A stretch of 64,000 nucleotides of DNA from Archegozetes longisetosus (Eukaryota; Arthropoda; Arachnida; Sarcoptiformes; Trhypochthoniidae), in contig JAEMBT020000005.1 in the NCBI GenBank assembly GCA_018873245.2, positions 3,768,001 to 3,832,000 on the forward strand, written 5' to 3'. Shown one piece after another: positions 48,825 to 58,930 of the stretch. The translations under genes were made by a program, and so were the position numbers. How positions within the stretch are numbered: position 1 is the stretch's first letter; each line of letters begins with the position of its first letter. Below the pieces are notes generated by a model. It was not told the origin of the DNA. It saw only the letters and a list, made by a program, of their open reading frames with translations, and searched no databases.

Positions 48825-50013
48825 GTGATCCCATACTGCGGTCCAATTCAAGTTGGGTTAAGTCCTGGGACTATCATAAAAATACAAGGAAGTACTCATC
48901 CGTCGCCTCGATGGTTTGTTTCGCATTATTTATCCTAAACGATTAGATAATGAATTGTTGTTTGACAGTTTTGCCATTAATCTTCAATGTGGACCATCAG
49001 TGAATCCTCGCGATGACCTAGCTTTACACTTGAGTCCTGTGTTCACTCCTCCACCTCGTGTTGTTCGTAATTCACTTCAATCTCAAAGATGGGGACCTGA
49101 AGAAAGTCATGGAGGATTTCCTTTCTATGCTGGACAAGGATTTGAAATATTGATTTTAATAGAATCGGATCACTTCAAGATTGCTATAAATGGTCAACAT
49201 TTCACTGAATTTCGTTATAGAATACCATTAAATAGAGTTAATCATTTATCAGTTGATGGCGATGTTACCATCGGTTTGATTAATTTCGAAGTATCAACTA
49301 AACCGTCTTACAGCATGCCTTCTGCTCCACCTCTGACAGCCCCTTACCTAACAGGTTCTGCTCCACCTATGACAGCCCCCTACCCAGCAGGTCCTGCTCC
49401 TCCTATGACAGCCCCTACCCAGCAGGTCCTGCTCCGTATCCTTCAATGCCCGGAGCATATGCACCGACTCAGCCCTACCCAGCACAAGCTCCTGGCTATC
49501 CGTCACAATCGGCTTACCCGGCTCCTGGCTACCCGACCACTGCATACCCTGTGAGTTCAATTGATTCTCGTTCTACTGATATTTCAAGTGATTTTCTAAT
49601 AATAACTCATTCTTCTTAAGCACTCACCGAAGTCTCATAGCAAAGGAATACTTGGCGGAGCACTAGGAGGAACCCTCGGAGGCTTAGCAGCAGGTGCCGC
49701 TGCATCTTCTGTCGGATCCGCATTACTCGGTCGACATCACAAACATTCTAGTCCTATACCGATCGGTGGCTTGGCAGCCGGTGCTGGTGCAGCAGCCCTC
49801 GGGGCTGCAGTTCTGACAGGACACCATCCGGTATGAGTTGAAATCGTGTTCTGTAACTACCCATGAAATAACGTGTTGTCTATTTTCAAGTTCAAAAAGG
49901 CTAAAAAGTTATTCAAACATAAGGGATTCAAACACAAATGGCATAAACCGAAATTCGGTAAATGGAAGCACAAGGGATGGAGTAGTGGTAGCAGTTCTAG
50001 TGAAGAAGAATGA
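48825..50013 (+). CDS. Galectin-domain protein with Pro/Tyr-rich and Gly/Ala-rich tail (5' exon not placed)
   Basis: Beta-galactoside-binding-type lectin fold. Exons are 48825-48913, 48969-49550, 49621-49830 and 49891-50013 (TGA). The lectin domain comprises QVGLSPGTIIKIQGS, FAINLQCGPSVNPRDDLALH, WGPEESHGGFPF and GFEILILIESDHFKIAING. Of the usual sugar-contact residues, His, the second Asn (VVRN), Trp and the first Glu are kept. HFNPRF reads HLSPVF, and the Arg of WGxExR reads Ser, so binding may be altered. The tail contains SAPPMTAPYPAG-like repeats, then PGAYAPTQPYPAQAPGYP. Next comes a Gly/Ala-rich helix-like part (GGALGGTLGGLAAGAAASS) and a Lys/Trp/His-rich end. A one-base shortage in a C run near 49412-49415 shifts the frame between the repeats and the PGAYAP part; the downstream exons fit the shifted frame. 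As given, this is one slip from a full-length frame. Confidence 0.8.
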
Positions 50014-50853
50014 ACTCATGCAATTAAAGCTTATATTTGTGCGAAAAATTCAGTATGTCTTAAGTCTGTGTTCAATCAATTTAGCCTTTAATATGTATTT
50101 TAGAGATTTTGCTAGATTCAGGAATTAAAGGAATAGAAATCAGTTTCAGACTAATCTGTAAAACAATATAAAGCGATAGTAAGCGAGAGAAGTGAATGGA
50201 CTGAATTTTTCCCTCATTAATAGCTAAATGTATAATTTCGGATGTCAGTTATGACTATTTAGATTTTTCAATTTTTCATTTCCTTTAGTATATTTCATCT
50301 AATATAACCCAACATATACTTGAATTAACACAATTTATATTTTCACTGAGTCAATTTTTGAGCTATAATTCCATAACGACTCTCATTACGGGCTTAGAAT
50401 AAATTTCAAATTTTGACTATCCAGTGATGAACAGGATCTGAAAGCAAGCCTTAAATTTAGTATAATGCTTGTTGAAAATTCTCTAACAAAATATGCATAA
50501 AAACTCAATTGTATTTTAAAGCTTTAAATCAATGTAAATTGATTATAATTTTGCAACAGATTTTGATTTTGCGCCAATTGTTACCTTGAGCTAAACTATA
50601 ATTTGTTTTTAAGCAGAAAAGTATGCATTTTCAAATTTTAAGATTTTAAACTTTGCTACAATTTTAACATATACTGTATATAAGATTATAAAATATTCAT
50701 ATAAATGATTTATGTTTTCGAATTCTATTATCAAATATATGCAGTTTACGCAAAAATAAAACTATGATTATTGAATCGATTTTACTTTATTTTTATTTTT
50801 ATTTTCATTTTCATAAAATTGTAAAACTAAAGAATAACAATAGTTAAGTCAAA
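50014..50853. other. Tail-to-tail spacer, galectin-like gene and ARMT1
   Basis: About 840 bp, very AT-rich, with no supported frame. Confidence 0.5.
50755..50760 (+). terminator. Possible poly(A) signal of the galectin-like gene
   Basis: AATAAA about 740 nt after the stop, immediately before the convergent ARMT1 stop. It is weakly supported. Confidence 0.25.
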
Positions 50854-52352
50854 TCACTTTAATGCTATTTGAATGAGAGCATAGTCTCCAGTTTCCATCC
50901 AGTCTTTAGGAAAATTTTTGATCTGTTCAAGCACTTGTTTATCATGAACTCCTGTAACAGTATCGCATTTGATTGTTCGAAGACTACAAAGTGTTGTGGG
51001 CAGGAATCCTCTCAACGATGTAACAAAGGGTACATCAAAGTCCCACTTTAAATCACCGACTAGTTTACGATAATTCAAATCTCCTTTAAATATAATGAAA
51101 TGAGCCTCACTTAGGCTTTGGTACAAATTAGGAGAAACTTTTTCCATCTCACTGAAATCATGCGGTAATGTCCAAAAGTCATCTTCAACAATAACCCATT
51201 GCCCAATTTTAAGATAATTAATCCATTTAGAACTGAGTTGACTAACAAGAGACGAATGAGTGTTTTGTTGATCAGACAGATATTGCAATAACCAATGGAA
51301 GTCTTTAAACATGGTATCAGATACAAACCATGGAATTTTCTTAAGATAAAACTTGACTATACTCTCTGCTTTCAATAATCCACTTATATGTAGAAATTCA
51401 ATAAGACATAAATCAGTGAATAGTTCGAAGCCCGCGTTATCTAAAACAACGATCAGTTGGATCGGAGACGACGATAATGAAACATTTTGTACATAGTTCC
51501 AGATTTTGTTCAAGTCGTTTGAAATTATTTTTTCACGCATTACATTCATATCATCGTAAGGATTAGTGTGTTGAGAATTTTGATCTCCAGCAGATAGCGA
51601 AAGATCGCATTTGTTTCCCCAAAGAGCCAACTGAACAATCAGTTAAAATAATAATCAATAATTAAGTTCTGAACATTTTGATAAAAACAAAATCAATAAA
51701 CTGAATCGATTGCTCACTTCAAAAAATTTAATGAACTCATTCTCAACAGAAAACTGCGACGATTGCAATGAATCCAAATAATTGGCCAAAGCTTGGATGG
51801 AGTTAAGCGAAGATATGAGTGCTTGTTGCTTAGATTCTTCGAAAGGATCGAATGAAGTGATATAATTGGTAAGTTCGAAGGCTTCTTTAATTCTTCTATA
51901 CATATAGCATTCAACATAGAGCCATGGAGCCTTAAACCAAAGGGCATCATATCCGTTAGTTGTCTTATAACTATTAAGATAATCGTTCCATAGCTTAACG
52001 TCGCTCGAGTTTGAACTCAATTCGATTAGAGGTTTATTAGTTTGCATCTCATTTCTAAGTTTAGCCATTCGCCCGATCGCTTGTTTCATCTCTTCTTCAG
52101 CTTCTTTTTGCTGGTGACTCTCAACAATTCCTAACTTAACTAAATCTTTAGTCTTCCGACACGTGGTGTCAATAGCTTTGGTTAATATAATTGGAAGTCT
52201 GTCGGCAACAGTCCTGTAGGCAAACGAACTTCAAATGCAAAAAGATAGAAAAATGGTTAAACAACTTTCGATTTAAGTAACTAATAGATTTACTTTTTGT
52301 CTTTTGCAGACAGTGGTTCGGGTATTTCGATTGAATTACTTATATGAGACAT
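50854..52352 (-). CDS. ARMT1: ARMT1 / DUF89 damage-control phosphatase-type protein
   Basis: The DUF89 family comprises metal-dependent enzymes: ARMT1 was described as a protein-glutamate methyltransferase, and relatives act as metabolite-repair phosphatases. Exons in gene order are 52352-52294, 52228-51718 and 51630-50854, giving 448 residues (human ARMT1 441). Family signatures are SFAYRTVADRLPIILTKAID, the metal-site region ALWGNKCDLSLSAG, IVVLDNAGFELFTDLCLIEF and the C-terminal IIFKGDLNYRKLVGDLKW. The Asp/Asn of LDNAGFEL and the Asp of FKGDLNYRK, conserved as metal ligands or active-site residues in the family, are present. It is divergent from the Speedy-like gene. Confidence 0.95.
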
Positions 52353-53327
52353 TATTTTTCTTTGATTTGTTTAGATTGTTTGTTTGAATTATTTATTATT
52401 AGGTTTGGTTAAAGGTTTGACAAAATCAACTGAGGTTCAGTAGATGAGGACAATTTAAAATAAGTACTATTTTAATACAAAACAAATTTATCATACAAAT
52501 CAATTAGAGGAAACCTTTCAATTTTCAATGACATTACGAAATCATTAAGAAAAACATTTTAGGTTTATTCATTAAAATCGATGTTCTCAAAAACGTCTAT
52601 AAATATCAAAAATACATTAATTTAAGTTAATATATAATTAAACGAGAACTAAGTCATTAAGTATTTTAGAGAATCAATAAAAAATATCAATCATTTCATT
52701 GAGAGTAAGTTTGAAAGAACTTTGAAACCGAAAACTAATGATTCTACCATTAATAGCGGATGAGTATTCAGTCTGAGTCGTCTGCAAATGAATGTAAATG
52801 CAGTTAAACCTGTCTAAGTTGAATAGGTAGTTAGGTGCTTTTTAAAGAAAACAAGAAACGACCCTAGATTTTCTACGGACCCAAATAGTCTTGTTCAAAA
52901 AGCACCTAACTACATACTCAAGTCAGATAGGTTTCACTGCAATACACTGACTAGGAAAACATGTGCACTTATGAGACATGATAGCAGCAGACAATAAGTC
53001 TCTCATTCGTCTATTGGTTTGATTCGCAATTCGAATGTTTGACACATTAATGATTGCATTTAAAAGTCTTATGGTTCTCACTAAATGTCCATTGATTCAC
53101 TTTGATTATCAATAATTTTAGTTTAATTCAATCTAAATAAACACTATTTTAGAGATAATTTATAAAAATGTCATTAAATAATAGCGTGAGTTTAAAACTA
53201 ATTATTTTCGATATCTCATTTCTCTTAATATAGTTAAGTTTTTGATTAAATTGTTATAAATTTGGTTCAAATTTATCTCAATTCAGTTGAAATACTAAAT
53301 AATAGTTAAGTTTTTTTTAATTGACAG
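52353..53327. promoter_or_regulatory. Divergent 5' region, ARMT1 (-) and Speedy-like (+)
   Basis: About 975 bp. It contains a MITE copy (52801-52939) and probably the short first coding exon of the Speedy-like gene (ATG at 53168 before a GTGAGT donor at 53186). Confidence 0.5.
52801..52939. mobile_element. Foldback MITE, copy 4 (intergenic)
   Basis: The left end CAGTTAAACCTGTCTAAG and the right end GATAGGTTTCACTG are inverted, as are inner arms GTAGTTAGGTGCTTTTT and AAAAAGCACCTAACTAC. This last pair is perfectly complementary over 17 bp. Flanks here are TG and CA, not TA, so the outermost bases have changed. Confidence 0.85.
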
Positions 53328-54278
53328 CAAAAAAACGTAAAATCTATACGACAAACACATCAAATGGTTTGTTGAGAACTTTTATACCTCAAAGTCATCA
53401 TTCATCGAATAATAATTCATTTGCAACGCCTGTTAATTATGGTTTGATCTCAAGTCCGAGCACTTGTTCGCAGTCCGTTCAAAGTCATAGTTCAACAAAT
53501 CTTAAGCAATGGCCAGATTTCAGTCTCACTCATAAAGATGCGATGGCTTTTAAGCGACTTTTGGGTAAGGCTTCAAAATGTTTCTGAAACTGAGTTTGAA
53601 ATTAACTAAGATTCGAAGTGATTGAATAATATATGAATAGATGAGCCAATCGTAGAAGAAATGTTGAATTGGGACAAGTGTTGTCTATTGGCGGACAAGT
53701 ATTTATTGGCAACAGCGTTGACTTATTTCAAGAGAGCAAGGCTGCGACACGAGCAGTACACTCCATGCTACCTATTCGTTGCTCTCTACTTGGCACATGA
53801 TATGCAAGAAGACGATCTAGACCTAAAGAACGACTTGGTCAGGTTTGCTATGTGCGACTCAGTGTCCAATTCTAAGCTTAAATTGTTTTTGCGTAAACGC
53901 GACAAGCTCTGGCACGCCATCGGCCTCAGAGCTGCTGTCAATCATATCTGTTGTGAAGCTATTATGAAACACTGCTTACCTCATCATAAGATTTGGCGTC
54001 GCCAAAGACCTCTAGATCACGGTGGAGTAAGTCTTCCAATGCATGTGAAGAATATTGTTCATAAAGAGCTACGATTAGTTAATTCATACATAGAGTGTAA
54101 TATTAGATGCATTGTTTGTGAATCTCGACGTTTCATGCATTTCAAAAAGTGTATTAATAGTACTGTTCAAACACAACCGATTAGTACTTTGAGTGCCCAT
54201 TCAGCCCCATTTCTTCCTAGAAACCCCTCCAATTTCTACCTTCAATTACCTCTTCAGCAGTATATCAGTGAAGAATGA
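53328..54278 (+). CDS. Speedy/RINGO-type CDK activator (N terminus uncertain)
   Basis: Speedy/RINGO proteins bind and activate CDK1/CDK2 without being cyclins by sequence. Exons seen are 53328-53564 and 53641-54278. The RINGO core reads KDAMAFKRLLDEPIVEEMLN, WDKCCLLADKYLLATALTYF, KRARLRHEQYTPCYLFVALY, LAHDMQEDDLDLKNDLVRFA and LWHAIGLRAAVNHICCEAIM. The Asp and CC residues of the DKYLLA helix match the family. An N-terminal Ser-rich region begins with a basic AKKRK stretch. A first exon at 53168-53185 (MSLNNS, donor GTGAGT) is attractive but its phase does not match the acceptor at 53327. One extra A in the following seven-A run would make it fit. The C-terminal tail after HHKIWRRQRPLDHGG is not conserved. 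Confidence 0.85.
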
Positions 54279-54673
54279 AAGGCATCTCGAAATTCATCTG
54301 ATTTTAGAGACTTTTTATTGTGATTTTATCAGTATTACTGTTAATCTTAATCTTTTCCTTAATTTTTAAAAAAATACCCACCTTTTAACTGTAATTCTTT
54401 TAGTTCTCTCGTTCTCTCGACTGGTGAGATCTATTGAAATGGTTTTGATATGAAATTGTAAATGTATTAATACTTTATAGCTTTTTTACCTGAAAGTACA
54501 AACTGTAAAGCTGCTTATTGTGCAATAACTATATAAAGTACAAATTTATGAAATTGAGAAAATACTGATTTGAATAATTTATGAGATTTTAATATAATTT
54601 TTTGTTTTATGATGTAATAAGTTTTTTAAATATCAATCATATATTAATAATAATAATAATATTTGATTCATAT
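54279..54673. other. Tail-to-tail spacer, Speedy-like and SYVN1
   Basis: 395 bp of 3' UTR sequence, with a short (TAA)n run at about 54645-54662. Confidence 0.55.
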
Positions 54674-57600
54674 CTATGTATTTTTCTTATCTTCTCTTTC
54701 AATTGGTTTAGTTGATGAGTTACTAGAAGTTGACGTCGAAGTCGACGGTTGACTTTGCTGTTGATCTGTAACTACAGAACCAGTACTCGAATCAATAACA
54801 GGCGGTTGAGTTTGCGAGAAGCGCTGTAAGCGCCTCTGTCGTATGACTTCTTGAGGATTAGCGGAACTACTAGATAGATTATCAGCAGAACTAGTGGTTT
54901 GGCTTGTATTTGATGCATGAGTACTACTAAATGATGAGTTAGTTGGCGTGGAATCTGTTTGACTGCTTGAAGTGCCAGCAGTTTGTGGAGGGGGGAAACG
55001 GGCCACTACATTACTATATTGTTGGAGCTGAAGTCCTGCTGCATCCAACAAAGTTCGCACATTCCTCAAACATTTTATTCGAGCTTCCACGTGTTGCCTT
55101 TCGTTTCCCTCCATAGCTCTTAACTCTTCTAACGACAAGCCACTCAAATCAGGAGGCGGCGCTGGCATTGGTGGCGGAGCTATGAACGGCATATATGGTG
55201 GAAATGTCATAAACGGAGGCAACGTTGAGCTCATACCAAATCGATTTGCTTGAGTTCCAGTGTTTGCACCCATTTGACCGGCATTTACATTATTATTATT
55301 TACATTGTTATTATTATTGTTATTGTTGATATTATTGTTGTTAATGTTAAGATCGTTATTATTATTGTTGTTGTTATTGTTGTTATTATTATTACTTTGA
55401 TTTGGATTTTGCTGATTTGCTTGTTGTTGCATTGCTATGAATGGCTGCCAATTCGGGGGTATCAATATCTGCGCTTGTACTCCAGGTTGCATTCGTGGCA
55501 TAGCCTGCGGTTGTTGTTGAGGTTGTTGTGCTCTCGCATTATCATTGTTTACAGTTGGTGTAATTCTGAGCACATCCATTCGACATGTGGGACACGTTTG
55601 TTGTCTTTGAAACCACGATCGAAGGCATGAGACATGGAATATATGATTGCAAGGAAGCTTTTTGGCGCTTCCATTGCCAGTCATCTCTTCTCGACAAATA
55701 ATACAAACATTGTCTACGCTTTCGAGTTCTTCTGGTGTCGCGTCTGGGTATCTGATTCAATGCAAAATATTTTGAATAAATTTTAAATAATAAAATCACG
55801 ATAAATCTTCTGAATCTAAATCAAAAGTTTGGCTCTCTATTAAATATTTCTTTGCTTGTCATCAATGTGCTATCTTTTAAGTAGTTTTAGTTCGGGCTTT
55901 CAAAGCAAAAATAAGTCAAATAAAAAACATAAAAACAATTGGTAGCAAGCCAAGAAAAATCAGATAAAAAAGACGGAAAACCAATATAATTTCATCATTA
56001 GGAATTGAGTTTTGAATTTTTTATCATTTCGAATCTCATAATTGATTTTAGAAGCAAAAGTTCAAATAGAGATAGAAGTCAAATAGAAAGCTCGAGAGTA
56101 AAGGATGACATGATTGCTTAGACTCGAGTAGTAACTCTCAGAAAAATAAGCCAATACTCAAAAGCTAGAAAACATCAAATAGAAATTAATTGCAAAAAGC
56201 ACAGCTGTAGTCAGCATGCTAGGGGGCTACAACCCTTCCAAAAATTTTCAAAACTCAAGTGGGAGTCTCAACTGAAAAATGTTCGCAAAGAACTTTGAGA
56301 ATTTATTTATTGCTAAACATTAACGTATAGTTTTGTAACAAATTAACAGATATTTGAATCTGAGTATGCGTTTGCCTTAATAGATCAGATCATTTAGTTT
56401 CAGTTTTAATTATCCTAGACTAGAAATCCTCGTTTACTACATTGGCAAAAAGTAAAGGTCAAATCAAAACACTGAAAGCTATTGAATATTATTTTAAATA
56501 TTTTTGCAGGTAATCGTTATCATTTAAAGATTTTAAAATAGCGTCCTTAGTTTTTAGAGGCCGCATAATCTAAATGATGATTCATCAATTAGCACAGTCT
56601 ACTTTCTCGTTTTATATATATACACACAAGGAAGTGGGATATAGTAAACGAGCTATAATCTACACTTTCCAGAAAACTATTTTATTCACAGACTATGCAC
56701 ACTATATCCCGTATAACGAGCTTTCGTTATAATCAATGGATTTCCAGTGTTCATTATAACGAGAGGCAATTGTAATATCTTATCACCTTGTAATTAGATT
56801 TACGTAAAAATTGAAGCAGACTCGAGAAATTTCTATACGAGTAATATAGAATAATTTATCTGTTTACAAGCTTTGATAATACTCACAGGGTATTCATATT
56901 TCTTATGGCTCTTCGGGACATTATCACATCATTGAGTGCTTTTTTAAATGCTCTAAAAAATGGAAATTAGTTAAAATGAAAAAGGGATAGTTTGATAGTT
57001 TAAATTGAAGGCATAACTTACCTCATACTTAAATACATAGGTCTTATAGCAAAAAGAGGGAAGGTGTGAATCTTCATCATTATAGTGATGAAAGTTAAAT
57101 ATAAAATAACTTTTAAAAATCCCATTAATAACTCCGTATATAACAAATAAACTGCTTTGTCTTCCCATGGATTCTCGTTTTGCAAATCAACAAAATGCAG
57201 TGCGTACTTCATCAAAATATTAAGTACAACAGCGAATAGTATTGCGTACTGTTTGATAAGAATTAAATTTAATATAATTTAGAGTATTTGAGAGATAAAG
57301 CAAAATCTCTAGGTTGAACATGTAGTTAAGTGTTTTTAAAAAATAACTATTAGGCCAATGTTTTCTACTGAATTTCTAATTTTTTAAAAATCACTTAAGT
57401 GCATGTGAAAGTACCTCAAAACCAAAAACTAATTGAACTGATGCTCCTTTAGTTAAAGTGCTGTGATAAGCCATATGTACAAACAAGAAGTCAAGAGTTC
57501 CCAAGAGTGTGAGAAGAGCTGATCCGACATAATGACAACGTATGTTAAGAATATTTATCATCTGAGTTGAACATTAAATAAAACTTACAAATGACTCTAA

Positions 57601-58192
57601 TGTGGAAAAGTAGTGATATATTAGGACTTCTTTCCATATAGTCCACTCTGTCTTCAGCCAACCAGTGAAAACATTTAAGGAATAGAAGAAGTGTGAAGAG
57701 GGCCACAAATTTGGGCGACAAGTCATCTCTAAAGACAGTGAAAGCTAAACAGGTTTCAGTGACCGCATACCACGAACGTTCGATTAAATGCTATCAAAAT
57801 ATGAAGAATCAGTGTAAGAAGTAATTCATAATAAACGACAAATGGCTGTCAAACCTCCATCTCTGCAGTTCTTAATTGTCCGAAAAATATTTTTCTCATT
57901 AGTTTGCCCATTAATAGAACGAATACAAACGCTTGAATGTATATGATCTGTAATTTTAATAAATATTAGGATAAATATTTCAACAAATATTGTGACCAAT
58001 ATTTGAACAAATCTCGTTTTACATCTCATTGAATCTTATCAAAATTAATCATTAAATTCTTACAGCCATCGAAGGATTAGATTTGGTTATGTAGACAACC
58101 GATGGGTAGAACTGCTTCTTTTGGAAATAAGCGTTTCCAATCACCGCAGAAGTGAGTAAAACACTCACGATTGTGATTAACGCCGATCTCAT
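54674..58192 (-). CDS. SYVN1: HRD1 / synoviolin, ER-associated degradation E3 ligase
   Basis: Multi-pass ER-membrane RING ubiquitin ligase that retrotranslocates and ubiquitinates misfolded proteins. Exons in gene order are 58192-58064, 57947-57855, 57790-57589, 57518-57415, 57248-57022, 56952-56887 and 55751-54674, giving 632 residues (human 617). Six or more hydrophobic segments precede the RING. Landmarks include FFGQLRTAEMEHLIERSWYA, GASVQLVFGFEYAIL, DLQNENPWEDKAVYLLYTEL and HTFPLFAIRPMYLSMRAFKK. The RING-H2 is complete: VCIICREEM, LPCNHIFHVSCLRSWF and QQTCPTCRMDVLR. The C terminus has PP-rich segments and the ELRAMEGNERQHVEARIKCL helix. A long Asn-rich tract encoded by AAT/AAC codons (about 55284-55400) is unusual. 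Intron 57249-57414 has a MITE relic and intron 55752-56886 a hAT relic. The acceptor at 57519-57520 was chosen on protein similarity (RVISLLTLLGTLDFLF). Confidence 0.96.
55284..55400 (-). repeat. AAT-codon repeat encoding poly-Asn in SYVN1
   Basis: A run of ATT/GTT triplets on the plus strand, read on the minus strand as tens of Asn codons broken by a few Asp, Leu, Ile and Val. It sits between the RING finger and the Pro-rich segment, where orthologues are disordered, so it is probably tolerated. Confidence 0.9.
56201..56400 (+). mobile_element. hAT 5'-end relic in a SYVN1 intron
   Basis: CACAGCTGTAGTCAGC and GCTAGGGGGCTAC match the left end of the hAT derivative at 24388 (CACAGCCGTAGCCAGC, GCTAGGGGCTAT). 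Further inside, AAATTAACAGATATTTGAAT matches AAATTAACAGATATTTTAAT. The right end is not found, so the copy is decayed. Confidence 0.7.
57300..57412. mobile_element. Foldback MITE relic, copy 5 (SYVN1 intron)
   Basis: TTGAACATGTAGTTAAGTG and CACTTAAGTGCATGTG are inverted arms of the same family as copies 1-4. Outer terminal bases are lost. It reaches to within 3 bp of the splice donor of the SYVN1 exon ending at 57415. Confidence 0.7.
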
Positions 58193-58930
58193 ATTTGTTG
58201 CTATCATTCAAACTGTACTTCTGTAGAATTTTTTTGATCAATACTTAATAGTTTATAATTTTAATACATTCCGATTTCAATTGACCCCAATTTAATTAAG
58301 TTTTTAGTAAACATCAGTTAGTCTGAGGTCTGTCTTGTTTTGGTACTTTGCTGAAATTAAGTAAAACTGAAGTATTAATAAACAAGAGTCGTCCAAACGA
58401 ATAATGATAACAGTGCATAAGACACGTCATATCGAACTATACTGTTAGACAACATTAATACTATATTAACTTTTCTTTTACATAAATTACGCTTTATTTA
58501 CATCATTTTAATCTACATTAGTTTTTGTTTTAATTCGCTTAATTCAATTAGTTTTATCATTTTTTCTAATCATTAACACTTTTTTCTACTCTAAATATAA
58601 GTTTTAAAGCCAATCGGCAATCAATGCTATCTCTTTTTGAATATGATTTGAAATGACATAATTAAAGACATAGTTTATGGTGTTTTTGTATTAAATTTCT
58701 ACAAAAATAATCAAAATTTAATGCGAATTTAGTGTCAACTGAGTGCCGGTACTAATTCACGAACAAAATAATAAATTATTGATCAACAGAACAGGTAAAA
58801 AATTCATCGTATCTCATAATACAGAAACTTCAATCAATAATAAACTAAATATACATTTCTAACACGTTTTTTACATAGGACTCAAACGAGATTTCACATT
58901 GAGCTTGAGATCGAACAATAATCTGTGGTC
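58193..58930. promoter_or_regulatory. Divergent 5' region, SYVN1 (-) and AP-1 mu (+)
   Basis: 738 bp between opposed start codons. It contains CACGTCA at 58433-58439, listed separately. No other motif is called. Confidence 0.55.
58433..58439 (-). promoter_or_regulatory. UPRE-like site (TGACGTG) upstream of SYVN1
   Basis: On the SYVN1 strand the site reads TGACGTGT, about 240 bp before the start codon. TGACGTG(G/A) is the known core bound by XBP1/ATF6, and SYVN1 is a known unfolded-protein-response target in other animals. A 7-bp match can occur by chance. Confidence 0.4.
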
